A stretch of DNA of 64,000 bases, taken from assembly GCA_050084985.1 (NCBI GenBank), contig JBITNC010000001.1, positions 10,106,001-10,170,000 on the forward strand, in the 5' to 3' direction. Position 1 is the stretch's first letter, and each line of letters opens with the position of its first letter. Below, piece after piece: positions 32,726 to 44,700 of this stretch. Under the pieces are notes generated by a model that worked only from the letters and a program-made list of their open reading frames with translations, did not search any database and was not told where the DNA came from. Made by a program: the position numbers and the translations under genes. The stretch comes from Nageia nagi. Taxonomy: Eukaryota; Pinophyta.

Positions 32726-33541
32726 ACTTTTGTTAGTGATGACAACTTCACCTCTAAGAGGTCTTTTTTGATTATACATTCTAGACCTCTGTGGTAAGTT
32801 TGCTCTGCGTGACAAACTTGTTGTACAATTATTATTATAGAGCGTTGATTATTTTATACCTCAGTGGTAAGTTTGCTCTGCATGACAAACTTGTTGTACA
32901 TTTATACCTCCGTGGTAAGTTTGCTTTGCATGAGAAACTTGTTGTACAAATTTTGAGCATATAATTAATATACCTCCGTGGTAAGTTCGCTCTGCGTGAG
33001 GAACTTGTTGTACATTCTATACCTCCGTGGTGAGTTTGCTCTGCATGAGAAACTCGTTGTACAATTTTTATGCTCTATTAAAAATCAACACATGTCTATA
33101 TACAACAGGTGACTATGAGTGATGGCTTGGCATCTTCGTGATGGCTTATAGTGCACCATTGATCAGTTATTTATAAGATGGCATTATTTGATTCTATTAT
33201 TTGAATATATGATGCATCTAACTGATTTTTGTTCATGAGTTGCTTGTAGCATGCAGGATCTTCTTCAGAAATGTAGGTTACTCACCTTGTGAAAGCAAGC
33301 TCATGGAGACTCACATGTCATCTTAAAGTTGATCGACTACTATGTATAGTGAAACCAGTTGTGGTTAATGATTGTATTATAAACCATTTTTTGTCAAATG
33401 GTAATGAAGTGAGTCTCATACTAGTTCTCAAAAAGATTCTCAAATATGTAAATGTTCTCATCTCCACTTGTATCTCTATGGAGGAGAACTCTCTCTTACT
33501 CTCTCTCTTCTCTCTTCTACGCTCTATCCCAATATTGCATT
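32726..33541 (+). other. 3' UTR of element B
   Basis: No gene. It holds the hairpin array (32786-33073), unassigned sequence, a CT-rich tract (33487-33520) and the conserved CAATATTGCATTAAGGGG block before the LTR. Confidence 0.8.
32786..33073 (+). repeat. Five-copy tandem hairpin repeat in the 3' UTR of element B
   Basis: Each copy reads CCTCCGTGGTAAGTTTGCTC, then TGCGTGACAAACTTGTTGTACA, with drift, and spacers of variable length. Arms: 32796-32802/32813-32819 (AAGTTTG/CAAACTT), 32869-32875/32886-32892, 32917-32922/32935-32940, 32983-32988/33001-33006 (AAGTTC/GAACTT), 33032-33037/33050-33055 (GAGTTT/AAACTC). In copies 4 and 5 both sides of one pair changed together. Confidence 0.92.
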
Positions 33542-33550
33542 AAGGGGGAG
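33542..33550 (+). other. Polypurine tract of element B
   Basis: AAGGGGGAG directly before the 3' LTR. Confidence 0.92.
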
Positions 33551-34032
33551 TGTTAGAATTTGTAATGAAATATTGTGAATACCTAAACTCCTTGTAAATT
33601 CAATTAATCACTTAAGGGTATGTAGATACCTTAAGAGATTAATTGAATTCTTTAATATGTAGACTTTGACTTTACCAAGCAGTTAGTTGGTAGGTTAAAG
33701 TTAGGTGATACATTTATTGTAACCCTAACCTTACCCTTGGGTTAAAGGGAGGTTGGGGAGGTGCTCTCAAGCTATAAATAGAAGGCCTCTCCTCTTGTAA
33801 CATAACTAAGTTCTTGGAGTAAGATTACTCTACTAGTTGTGTAGGAGAGGAAGAGAATAGTTGTAAGAGGGGCATACTTGAGAATTGAGATACTAGTTGT
33901 GGATGTACTCCCAAGGAGGGAGGAACCACATTACACTTGTGTTATCTTGAGTGATTGTGTTATCTTGTGTATGATTGAGTTTCCTAGTCTTAGGTCCTTG
34001 AGGATTTGTTTAGATCTAGTTCAAATCCTTCA
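33551..34032 (+). repeat. 3' LTR of element B
   Basis: 482 bp, five substitutions against 25175-25656, no indels; followed by CTTAT (34033-34037). Confidence 0.96.
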
Positions 34033-36358
34033 CTTATGTCCTTATGTTTATTGATAACTTTAGTAGGATGAATTTTGCGTATCTACTAGAGCATAAAGAT
34101 CAAACGTTTGATATGTTCAAGGAGTTCATAGCCTTTATAAAAAATTAAACCAATGTTAGGATCAATATGTTAAGGTCAGATAATGGAGGTGAATACATAA
34201 GCAATGAGTTCAATGAATTTTGTGTAAAGCATGGGATCAAAATATAGTTTATTATCTCTTATACTCCATAATAAAATGGTGTTGCAAAAAGGAAGAATAG
34301 GAACATAATGGATATGGCTAGATGCATGATGGGAATATTCCTAAGTTTTTATAGGATGAAGCTATTAGCATTGCTATCTACACCTTGAATGGGTGTCCCA
34401 TAAAAGAATTTGAGGGGAAAACTCCATACAAGGTATGGACAAGAAAGAAACCTGATATCTCACATTTAAGGTTCTTTGGATGTGAAGCATTTTCCTTCAT
34501 AGTTTATGATAAAAGGAAGAAGTTGGGTAATAAGTTAGAAAAATGTATCTTTATAGGTTATGATAGTCAACATAGAGGGTATAGACTCTACTCTCTTTCA
34601 ATACAAGCAATTTTTATTTCAAGTGATGTCAAGGTCAATGAGGTTGCTAAATGATCTTATTAAAGTGAAGTGTTGAGAGACTCTTCAAAAATTCTTAAGT
34701 GGTTATACATCTCTTTAGATAGGTCATATCAAGAGCAAAATTCTTCAACTCAAAGGATAACTAGAAGCATGACTTTGAATAAGTCTCTCCTTGCTAAAAT
34801 CAATAATCATAATGAGCCTTCAAACTTTAAAGAGGAATCTAAACATGCTTGTTGGATGAATGCCATGAAGTTAGAATATGAGGAGCTTATAAAAAGTGAA
34901 ACTTGGGACTTAGTTCTAGATTCATCCTCAAAGAATATAATTGAGAACAAGTAGATCTATAAGATCAAGTACAATTTAGAGGGTGAATTTGAGAAATATA
35001 AGGCAAGGTTTGTGGCTAAGAGTTTTGCTCAAAAGTATGTCATTGATTATGAGGAAACCTTTGCACCAATAGAAAATATGGCTTCGATTAGATTAATATG
35101 TACGCTTTCTGTAGCTCAAGGTTGGAAGGTACTTTAACTTGATGTAAAGAGTGCATTTCTCAATGGTGACTTATATGTTGAAATCTTTATTAATTGTCAA
35201 AAGGGTTTTTTATGCAAGGGAAAGAGTCCCATGTGTGCAAGCGAAAGAAGTATTTGTATGGACTTAAGCAATCACTAAGAGTATGGTACAAGAAGATTTT
35301 AGGGTATTTTAAGACTCTTAGGTTCTTCAAATACTATTCAAATTTAGATCTTTGTGTGCTCAATGAAAGAAAATATTTGGTTTTAATTATTCTCTATGTG
35401 GATGATTTTTTGATCACAAGGAATAATATGGTGATCATAATTGAGTGCATAACCAAACTTAAGGTATACTTTGACATGATTAATCTTAGTATCTTGCACT
35501 ATTACCATGATATGAAAGTGTATCAATGTAATGATTGTACCTACCTTAGTAAGTCTAAATATGTCTTAGATATTTTGTAGAAGTTTGGAATGGAAGAGTG
35601 TAATCTTGTGGCTATTCTCGTTGCTCTTGAAATCAAGCTTAAGACTAGTTCAAACTCTCAGTTGGAAGATACTACAGAGTACAAGTAGCTTATTGGTATT
35701 CTTCTTTATTTGACTATCTCTAGGCTAGATATTACCTATGTAGTGAATCTAATGGAAAGGTTTATGCACAAGCCTTATGTTGAGCATCTTCATGTTGATA
35801 AAATATTTTGAAGTTATTATGAGAACAAATGATCTTTCCCTCAAGTTTTCCAAGTTACCTTTCTTTGTTCTCTTAAGGTTATATGATTTTGATTATGGGG
35901 GTGATAAAGATGACAAGAAATCCACTTCAGCTTATGTGTTTAATATTGGATCAAGTGCTATCTCTTAGTCTTCCAAGAAGTAGCCTATAATCACTCTATC
36001 CACCACAAAAGCAAAATATAGAGCTATGACTGTTGTAGCCTAAGAAGTGATTTGGATCAAGCATATTCTAAAAGAAGTTGGGTATGAGCAGGTTGGCCCA
36101 TCCTTGATATCTTCAGAAAATCAATCAACTATTTCTTTGGCCAAGAACCCTATGTTCAATAAAAGAATAAAACACATCAAAATCTAAGCCCATTTCATCA
36201 AGGAGAAAGTTTTGGATGGCACCTTGTAGCTTTAGTATTACCCATAGAATAAAAAATATGCTGATTTATTCATCAAGCCCCTTTTAGACACTCAATTTAG
36301 CAAGCTTTGGGGGTCTCTCGGGCTGATGAAGTTTTCCTCAAGGAGGATTGAAGTTTGA
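34033..36358 (+). pseudogene. Element C integrase C-terminal part, RT and RNase H
   Basis: Continues the integrase from 25174 (FIDNFSRMNFAYLLEHKDQT). Stops sit at conserved Gln positions: a TAG before FIISYTP, then TAATAA where relatives have two Gln before NGV. RT keeps YVDD (35395-35406) but has stops around 34952, 35137 and 35578. RNase H (about 35750-36350) keeps DYGGDKDDKKSTSAYVFN and the LFIKPLLDTQF-like end. It is more decayed than element B and much like D. Confidence 0.88.
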
Positions 36359-37072
36359 ATTCTAATTGAATTCATTTTTGTGTGATGACAAATTCACCCC
36401 TATGAGGATCTTTTTGGCTATATAGTGTTGATCTTTGTGTACACTTTTATTTTTTGGTTGTCCATGTGTAAGGAACTAGTATGTGCATGTTGGCATTATT
36501 TAGTCATCCACATGAAATGAACTTATCTATACACTTCTTGCACTATTTAGTTACCCATGTGTGAGGAACTAGTATGTGCATGTTGCCATTGTTTAGTTAT
36601 CCATGTGTGAGGAATTAGTATGTGCATGATTGAATGTATATACTATTTTTTTTATAATGATGAACAACACATATGTATATTATACACCAAGTGACTATGA
36701 GTTTTTTTGGTATCTTTGTGATGACTTATAGTGCAGTATTTGATAAGTTTATGGATAATATTATTTGATTCATTTTATGTTGATATGAATGTATGATGCA
36801 TATAACTGATCTTGTGTATGAGCTGCTTGTAGCTTGCAAGTTTTTTCTTAAGATTGCAAGTTACTTAGTTTGAGTATGTAGGCTCATTGAGGCTCATCAT
36901 GTCAACTTCTTATTGAAAACTACTTCTTGTACTTTAAAACTATTTATGGTTGATGGTTATTGTATTGTAAACCATTTGATAAAATGGTTAAGTACTTGAG
37001 CCTTATCTAAGATCTATTACTTCTCAAGATGTAAAGTTCTTATCTCTGATTATATCTATTATGGAGGAGAAT

Positions 37073-37112
<40 letters not shown>

Positions 37113-37145
37113 TCTACTCCTACCCAATATTGCATTAAGGGGAAG
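36359..37145 (+). repeat. 3' UTR of element C with hairpin repeats and (CT)n tract
   Basis: Three to four copies of a TAGTTATCCATGTGTGAGG plus AACTAGTATGTGCATG unit lie in 36455-36630. Arms such as TAGTT (36548-36552) and AACTA (36567-36571) pair; another copy (36594-36598 with 36613-36617) pairs with one G-U. A (CT)n tract (37073-37115), the CAATATTGCATTAAGG block and the purine tract AAGGGGAAG (37137-37145) follow. Confidence 0.8.
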
Positions 37146-37611
37146 TATTATAATTCCTAACACATTATTATTTGGTATCTAAAATGTGTCTCACTTAATT
37201 CATCTAAATACTAAAAGAATCTATAAATACCTTTTTAGTATTTAAGAATTAAATAAGTACAACTTGACCATTCCTACCTCATGTAAACCTTGGGCTAAAA
37301 GGTGAGTTAAGGTGGGGTTCTCTCCTATAAATAGAGGGTTTTTCCTTGTAAAATACATGATTTTGAAGTATTGTTATTATCTTAAAGTGTAAGCTGATAG
37401 AAGGAGAGAATTTTAATGTTGTAAGAGAGTTTTATGAGTCTTGAGAAGTAATAGAATCTAGCTTAGAGTGGAGTAATCTCTTGATAGAGAGGAATAACTA
37501 TACATGATTGTCTCACTTGTGTATGATTAAGTGTTTATCTCTTGAGTTGTTTCTTAGAAGTAGAAGAACACTCCAAGGTGATCTTGAGTGTAGGAGGTTT
37601 CATATCTTTCA
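37146..37611 (+). repeat. 3' LTR of element C
   Basis: 466 bp; the start is mutated to TATTATAATTCC. Followed by TAGCT, one base from TAGTT. Confidence 0.88.
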
Positions 37612-39800
37612 TAGCTTAGGTTTGGAGCAATGGATATCACTAAATTGTTTCTTATTCCATTCCTCAATCTTGGCTTTCAATCTATGGAGTTTGATAGAAA
37701 ATTTGTATATCTTCTTTCCATAAATTACTTATTCCTCATTCCACTATAATTTCACTAGATTTATAAAATCATCATTAAGAAGCCACATATTTTCAAATAT
37801 GAAGGGAAAGAGTTTTAGGATGACTAAAGATTTCTAGTGATAGCTATATGGGCCAATGGTTAGAGCCTCCATATGGAATGATATCTGATTAGCTTAGAAT
37901 GTCCCTCTTAAGATAAGTCTTGGTTGTAAGAAAATGATTTATTTTTTCAAGCATCTTCTCTTTGTATGACCTCTTATTTGACCATGTGAATAAGCCCCTC
38001 ACATAAAAGGTTCATGCAGATTTAAGTCATCTATAAGAGCATTAAGGCCATGAGCTTTTAGATTTAATTTCTTATGCCCCCTTGTTTTTCATTAAGATTC
38101 CTAATAGTATTGAAGCCTTCGCCAAAAATAATCAGGAAATCTTCTTGTAACATTACCCATTGTGAGATATGGTTCCAAGGAACAAGTTATTCGTTTGCAG
38201 TTTGGAGGCCATACACATTTAGAAGATAAAAAAGGATGCTTGATTGGAGGAAACAAATATTAACTGCTAAATAGGAAGAATTTTTGAACAATAATGAGCA
38301 TGCAACTTTGGAGTTATCCCAAAGAGTGAGGAGGCCACATGAGTGTCTAACTAAGTCATAGTATATAACTATACTTCTAGGCCAAAATGAATAAAAAAAT
38401 TTCGATTATTGGAAATAAAGAATAGAGAGATTCTCTTGTTTGATTATAGAATTTACATACTTGATTGTTGAGGGAGATTTGAATCCCCTTATATTCTAGT
38501 ATATGATCTTCACGAGTTACTTTATGCGTTTGATAGCCAAATTATTGTTTAACATCATCTAGGAGCCATATTTGATTTCTTTTGTTACTCTTTACATTCA
38601 AATTATCTTATTAGAATATCAAACTTTCCTTTTCTCATGGCCACCCATTGCAGTCTTTAGTTTATTTAAGGTTGTATTGATGGATGGTTTCTTATGATTC
38701 TGAGCAGGCTGTAGGGCGGGGGGCTAGGATACAATTTGGAGCTTGGGCAAATGAGAGGGAATATGAGGAATCGAGGGAGCTAGCTGGATTGTAGGGATTC
38801 TTTATCAGATTTATGATCCATATGTTGGTTCATGTTTTGGTATGCTTTGGCAAAGGATGGGATGTTAGATTGCAAGGGCGGTTGGGTGATTATCTGTTAG
38901 AAGGAATAATCAGTTTAGCCTCATCTAAGAAGATGGTTTTATAGGGAGTTATTCTAAAGGTTAAAGGAATTGGAAGTGGTTCAAACTTTGGTTCTTCTAA
39001 GAAGGACTACTTATTTGCATTGAGTGTTTTTCCCTTTTGATTGTTGGAATTATTCTCCTTTTGAAGTAGTATTTTCTTTTGAGGTAGAATCATGAGGCAA
39101 GGTTCTGAGCTAGTTGACCATGTTCATGGAAGATTTTGCAATGGAAGGGGATATTTTCAAAGTTGAGAAGCATAATCCAATTTGCAAGCTTATACTTAAT
39201 TTTTATCTACTATGGTGAAGGATGAAGAAGGTTAAAGCTCACACATATCCTAGCATATTATATATTTGTGAAAGATTGAGTTCTATCTGAGTCACCAATA
39301 AACGTACCTAAGGAGTTCCCAATTACTTCAAAAATTGATTCTTTCTAAAGCTCAAATGGAATATCATATAATATTACCACAAAAGGAGCTGTGGAGGGGA
39401 GCTTTATGGTTGGCTTTAAATTAATATATCATGGTTTCATAGATAGACCGACTTTTCTAAAAAACCAAGGTCCTCTTTAAAAGATCAAGACTCTTTCATC
39501 CTTAAAATTAAAGAATTCTAGAAAATAGCCATGGGAGTATTGCTTGAGGCTTAACCTACCATCCGAATTCAAGTTTTTGTTGATCCAGGATTCAATGGAT
39601 AGGACTAGATGAGGGCGTATTCCCAGATTTAGTGGCATATCAATCCTTTGGATTCAATGGAAGATGGATCTCATTGCTAATACTTGATCTTTTAATTTTG
39701 ATGATAAGCATTTCCTTTACAAATAGTAGACATCCTACTTCATGCAAATGATGGTCAGTGATTGAGGTACTGAAGGGGAATTTTCACATATAGTTAGAAT
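37612..39800 (-). pseudogene. LINE (L1 type) ORF1 and endonuclease, next to element C
   Basis: On the minus strand, ORF1 remains include LGTFIGDSDRTQSF, a basic Arg-Ile-Cys-Val strand, and WIMLLNFENIPFHCK followed by a decayed knuckle (about 39340-39090), the DUF4283 plus zinc-knuckle layout of plant LINEs. ORF2 endonuclease remains include a NVYG motif, FNTIRNLNEKQGG (about 38100), and a linker with FENMWLL and KAKIEEWNKKQFSDIH (about 37800-37640). Many stops and shifts. The copy ends at 37612, where copia element C interrupts it. The 5' limit is approximate. Confidence 0.8.
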
Positions 39801-39881
39801 GGGGTTCCGGCTAACTGAGCCAGTAGGTCAATTTGATGCAGCATACCTGTAAGAGGGTTTCGAAGGAAGGATTGATTGCCA

Positions 39882-41011
39882 CTCGATTATGATCGCTCGG
39901 CCAATTTCGAGCAATTCGCGAGGAGTGTGGATAGAATGGGAGACGCTCTGGAGGAGCTCATACAAGACTTGCAGCACAACCGACACGCTCCCATTTCATG
40001 TTTGATTGCCGACTCCTTCCTTCCATAGACGTTGGGAGTTGCCAGGAAGTTCAACCTTCCATGGGTTTTCTTCTGGACGCAGTCTGTCGCTGCCTACGTT
40101 TTCTACGCTCATCTCTCTGATATCATTGCCAACGGCCACTTTCCCCCAAGGGACTCAGGTTTGCTTTCTCTTCATTGATTAGGCTGATAAAGTGCGTAGA
40201 TATGGAGTTGTAATCTGATATGTTTTGTGGGTACGTGCAGATAAAATAGAATACATAGAAGGACTTCCAATGTTGGATCCCGAGGACCTTCCATCATTCA
40301 TTCAGAAAGGGAAAGCCTCTGATTTTGTGCTTCACCTTATCTTCTGCCAGTTCAAATTACTCGGTGATCGAAAATAGCGTGTATGAGCTGGAAAGGCAAG
40401 CAAGCGATGCAAACCAAGATGTAGCTCCCATTACTTGCATTCGTCCGTTGCTCCCCCTTGCTCTTTTCAAGGATAGAGAGGACGACAATCACAAGGTCTC
40501 ATCCGATAATATACTGCTGAATTCGAGCCTCTTCAAGGCCTCCAACTGCATCGGATGGCTGGATTGCAAACCCCAACTCTCAGTTCTTTATGTGTGGTTC
40601 GGCAGCCTCGTAAACATTTCTGAATCCCAACTGGAGAAGGTCGCGATGGGTTTGTTGGAGAGTGGGCAGTTCATTCTGTGGGTGGTCATGTTCGATCTTC
40701 TTCACGGCAAAACTGCCTTCGACATTTTCCCTCCATAGTTCTTGGATCAATGCAACGATAGAATGCTCATAATTCCATGGGCGCCTCAGCTCTCAGTGCT
40801 GAGTCATCCTGCGGTGAGAGGATTCATTAGCCATTGCGGATGGAATTCGACGACAGAAAGCCTGAGCTTGGGCGTTCCTGTGATCGCATTTCCGCAATGG
40901 TTTGATCAATACCTCAACAGCAAGCTTCTCGTCCAACAGTGGAGGGTTGGATTAAACTTGAAAGCGAAATCTGACGATGGGTTAGTGGATAGAGAAGAGA
41001 TAGCGATGTGA
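39882..41011 (+). pseudogene. UDP-glycosyltransferase (family 1 plant UGT) pseudogene
   Basis: Exon 1 (39882-40158) reads ANFEQFARSVDRMGDALEEL and later NLPWVFFWTQSVAAYVFYAH, with a TAG at about 40026 in place of Trp. An 82-bp intron (40159-40240, GT...GTGCAG) follows. Exon 2 reads IEYIEGLPMLDPEDLPSF, shifts frame near 40370, then NSVYELERQA, SVLYVWFGSL and a stop at 40736-40738. The complete 44-residue PSPG donor-sugar box runs 40778-40909, from WAPQLSVLSHPAVRG to FPQWFDQ, with HCGWNS intact. The N-terminal third and about the last 50 residues are missing. UGTs transfer sugars to small molecules in the cytosol. It is the only host-type gene remnant outside transposons. Confidence 0.9.
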
Positions 41012-41779
41012 AGACATCATTTCAAAGTTTCACTTCTATCTTTTACATTGGTCATATTTAAAAATTCTTGATAGATCCTACAAATCAATAGGTTTAGAGG
41101 TCATTAAATATTGATTCTATTTTATATTTTTATATACTGTATACTCATTACCTTTACAATGTTGAAGGTAATGCTAAACATAAAATTGAGATTAATGTGC
41201 ACATGATGATATCCACCATTCCACTTTACATGTTTATATGTATTATTTGGCACAAATTCGAAGAATTTCACCTATTCATTGTTGATCATTAGTGTTTGAC
41301 TTCTTATATGATACTTTGATTTCACATATGCTAGTTTTTAAAAAATATTTAATATTTACTCACAGATCCTTCATTTTACTTTATTATCATAATAGATTAT
41401 GTGAAGTACATATGCATTATTGCTTAGTCAAAATTGTCATATAATACATTTTGGTAAACACTTTCTTTTGTTACTAGTCTCTCTCGAAGACTATCGTATT
41501 CTTATTCAAGGAAATTGACAACCTTACAAAATATTATTATTTATTAATAATAATATCAAATATCATGTAGAATTATAAGCATGCCTCAAATAAACATATG
41601 TTAACATCAACAATGGTGACATCACCAACATGGCTATCCAAGTTATATTCTCAATCATATCGCATGCAACTTCAATGAGATCCCATTGTTGATCACACAC
41701 ACACACACATGCAAATCCAATCGTCTGATTTGAACATTTTTGAATCATTAATATTCGTAAGCAAATCATGCATTCGTCT
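41012..41779. other. AT-rich DNA between the UGT pseudogene and a LINE, no gene seen
   Basis: Contains a short (CA)n run near 41696. The last part may be the LINE 3' end. Confidence 0.5.
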
Positions 41780-44700
41780 CATGAGGAGACCCATGGGGGG
41801 CACATTAGCACCAACCATGTGACTCCATTCATTAGATGGAAAAGGGAAAAGGTACCAACCATCATTACTCTTAGGTGGGCTAGCTTCTTTATTGCCCCAT
41901 CCTGAAGCTTGCTGTAGAGATGGAGGTTGAGACCAGCCTTGCTAGCCATTTGATGTAGAGGGTGGTAAAGCATTCCATCTAAAATCATGGGCATTTGGAA
42001 GTTACATATCCTGCCCCACAAGAGGTTGAGAATAACTAGACCCAAAATCATGAAAATGCATTCAAGGAGGGAAAGATCAGGCCCAAGTTTGAATATCACG
42101 ATGTGACCACGAATGTGATGGGGGATGTCGATGTGAGCGAGAGCAAGAGCACGAACAATCCTGGGAGGTCATACTAGGAGGCAATTTGCTAATAGCATAA
42201 GGAACGTTACCCCAATACTCCAGTAGAGTGCGAATGTGAGATAACTCAAGCTCCACCTTTTGAGCTTGATCGATAATTTACATCCATAGGTCAAAAAATA
42301 CCTTAATCTTATCAGAGAGAGAAAACTCAACTATAGGAATGGCTTCTTCTAGTTTTCCAAATATGAAATAAAGAGTGGAATGAAAAATTTTCCAAATAGT
42401 TCTTAAAGGAAGGGTGAGGGTAAAAGAATCCCCTAGCAATATGTGTTACCATGAAAATGATATAGGTATAAAAGGAGTAAACAAAGAAGCTACCTACTTC
42501 TAAGCAGTGATAGCCATAGGATAAGACCAAAACACATGCATAGTGGAATCAAGTTCATTGAAAAAAGCACACCTAGGGTCTCAAACTCCAAGATACATAA
42601 GGTGAGAACCTAAAAAGAGACTCTGGTTAAGCAAACTCCTGGGAAAAAAGTTATTTTTGGTTCATGGCATGAAGCCCATGTAGCTTTGAAGCATTGCTTC
42701 CACATAGTATGTTTGGAAACCAAATCCCATTTATCATTAAGTTGTGAAACCATGGGAAACGTTGGAGTAAGCCAATTGTATCCTACGATCACTTTGTAAT
42801 TAAGGAAATGGGTATTGGGATACCATCAATAATCTTTCCACCATGGTTTTTGAGAGTTTACACCAATTTTATGCAGATTTAAAAAAGGTACAAGATCAAT
42901 AACAATGTCATATGTATCTTTGTTTGAGACATTCAAGTGAATAGAAAGAAAGAAGTATAACACTCTATGAAATATCATTATGCAAGAAAGAAAGAAAGAA
43001 GTATTTAGGAATGTGGCATAACGTAATATCACTCTACAAGAAAGAATTATTTAGGAAGAACTAAGATTTGAAATGACTCTAAGGTAATGAGGTAATATGA
43101 ATTCTAAAAGTAATGGAGGTATGATTAGACGAGGTGAGGCCTAAAATTATTTCCACGAATGGGACTGAGGGAATCCACCAAGAAAAGGAGAATTCTTAAT
43201 GTTCAAAAAGCATAGCATGATCAAGCTATTTGATAACACATGCATGGCTAGCTTGAATAATGGACCATGTATACCAAAGATAATCCAAAAAAAGGTTCGC
43301 ATTAAAGTTGACACTAGGGTCTACCAACTTTAACTTATGTTTGATAAAGAACCACGCATCTTATTCCCTAAGGGCCCACTTATTAGGACTAGAGTTGATA
43401 TTTTAAGATACCTTTTCCACCATATTAAAATCTCCACACATAAGCCAAATTTCCAACATAAGTGACATCACATACCACTGCCATAACTTACATCTTTCTA
43501 GGGTATCATTCGATGCATAAACATTAATGACTCTGAAAGATATGCCCTCCACTTCAAGAAATAACCACACAATATTATAATTAGGATCAGTACCCTATGA
43601 TATGAATTTATTTTTTCATTTGTTGCCTAATAGAATGATGATACCACCACTCCCATGAGGGTGATTCGTGGTGTACACCTAGCTACTCAATCAAATGGAA
43701 GTACATACTAACTACAAAGTGAAGTCAACTGCTTTAACTTCTTATATAGGAACACAAAATCAGTATGGCCATACATTTGAAAATATGTAAACATCACTTC
43801 TTAGATCATGTAATGTCGAACTAGATCTGTCAGTTCTCAAACATTCTAGGAAGAAGAAATTCATTCAATAATGTCCAAGATCATACTTCCTTAAGCATCC
43901 AAGTCTAGTTCTAAATTAGAAAAAAACTAGAAAGAACTATTAAAAAAATTTCTTACCCTTTATTTGGAGGACTAGTATGATGTTGTTTGTCCATGTGTAA
44001 CATCAAATTTCCTTGAGGTGGGCTATAGGAACACTGACCCATTACTTGAGTGTTGACCCCCTCCACTGGAAACTAGGGGAAGACCATCTTCCTCTAATAA
44101 AGCCCTCAACTCCTTGACACTCTAAGTGGGAGGAGGAGGAGCTTTAATTTCCAAGGTTAGTTTGAGAGCTACACCCTAAGCATAGCTTGTCGATGGCTAC
44201 CCAAAATTAATTAGTTTAGTAGTTTTTTCCTTATGCAAAAGAAGCATCTACCACTCCTCCTGAGAGCCCTTTATGGGTTGAGCTTAAGAAGGAGTTGGGG
44301 TAGTAGGGGAGATAGGTTTTTTCTTAAACTTATCCATTATAAGTGGACAATCCTTGATTCTATAAGCACATGATTTACACCAATAGTAAGTATTTTGGGA
44401 TATTAACATAAACAACCATCTAATGAAGTAGAGTATCACTAACTTGAATATCAATATACTCTTTCAAAGACTTCGTAAGGTTGACCTTAACAAACATCAT
44501 TTTGGATGAATGAGCTGAATAGAAACTAACAAGTTCATCACACATAAACTTGCCAATATGAGTAGCGAGAAGTTGTAAGAAAGGCCACATGGCAAGAAGG
44601 AGACTTGGGAACTCAATCCACATTGAGATAACTAAGGAAACAAAATCATTAACTAAAAAACCCCTAGTATAAGGTTGAAAAATCAAAAGGGTGCTATGAA

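Larger units (their letters stand above)
25175..34032 (+). mobile_element. Ty1/copia element B, full length, nested in C
   Basis: 8858 bp with 482-bp LTRs differing at 5 positions (about 1 percent), which makes it the youngest LTR pair I could compare. It has a perfect Met-tRNA primer site, a 3.2-kb leader with PPR-derived sequence, gag-pol, an 815-bp 3' UTR with a five-copy hairpin repeat, a polypurine tract and CTTAT duplications. The coding region has few lesions: a deletion with frameshift between protease and integrase (about 30025), one TAG (31116) and one frameshift (about 32100). The integrase, RT and RNase H active sites are intact. Confidence 0.96.
20411..37611 (+). mobile_element. 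Ty1/copia element C, host of nested element B
   Basis: 5' LTR (20411-20881), altered primer site, 2.7-kb leader, gag (23609), protease and integrase up to 25174, then element B, then the rest of integrase, RT and RNase H (34038-36358), a 3' UTR with hairpin repeats, a (CT)n tract, a purine tract and the 3' LTR (37146-37611). Coding parts are full of stops and frameshifts. Flanks are TACTT and TAGCT, each one base from TAGTT. Gag and pol are close relatives of element B, so B inserted into a member of its own lineage. Confidence 0.9.

Noticed and set aside
33479-33545. (CT)n tracts (also 37073, 49687) as simple microsatellites of no interest
   Set aside because: As separate features they are ordinary, but their fixed place before the purine tract led me to keep them as part of the conserved block finding.
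41690-41710. (CA)n run as a regulatory element
   Set aside because: Short simple repeat with no context.
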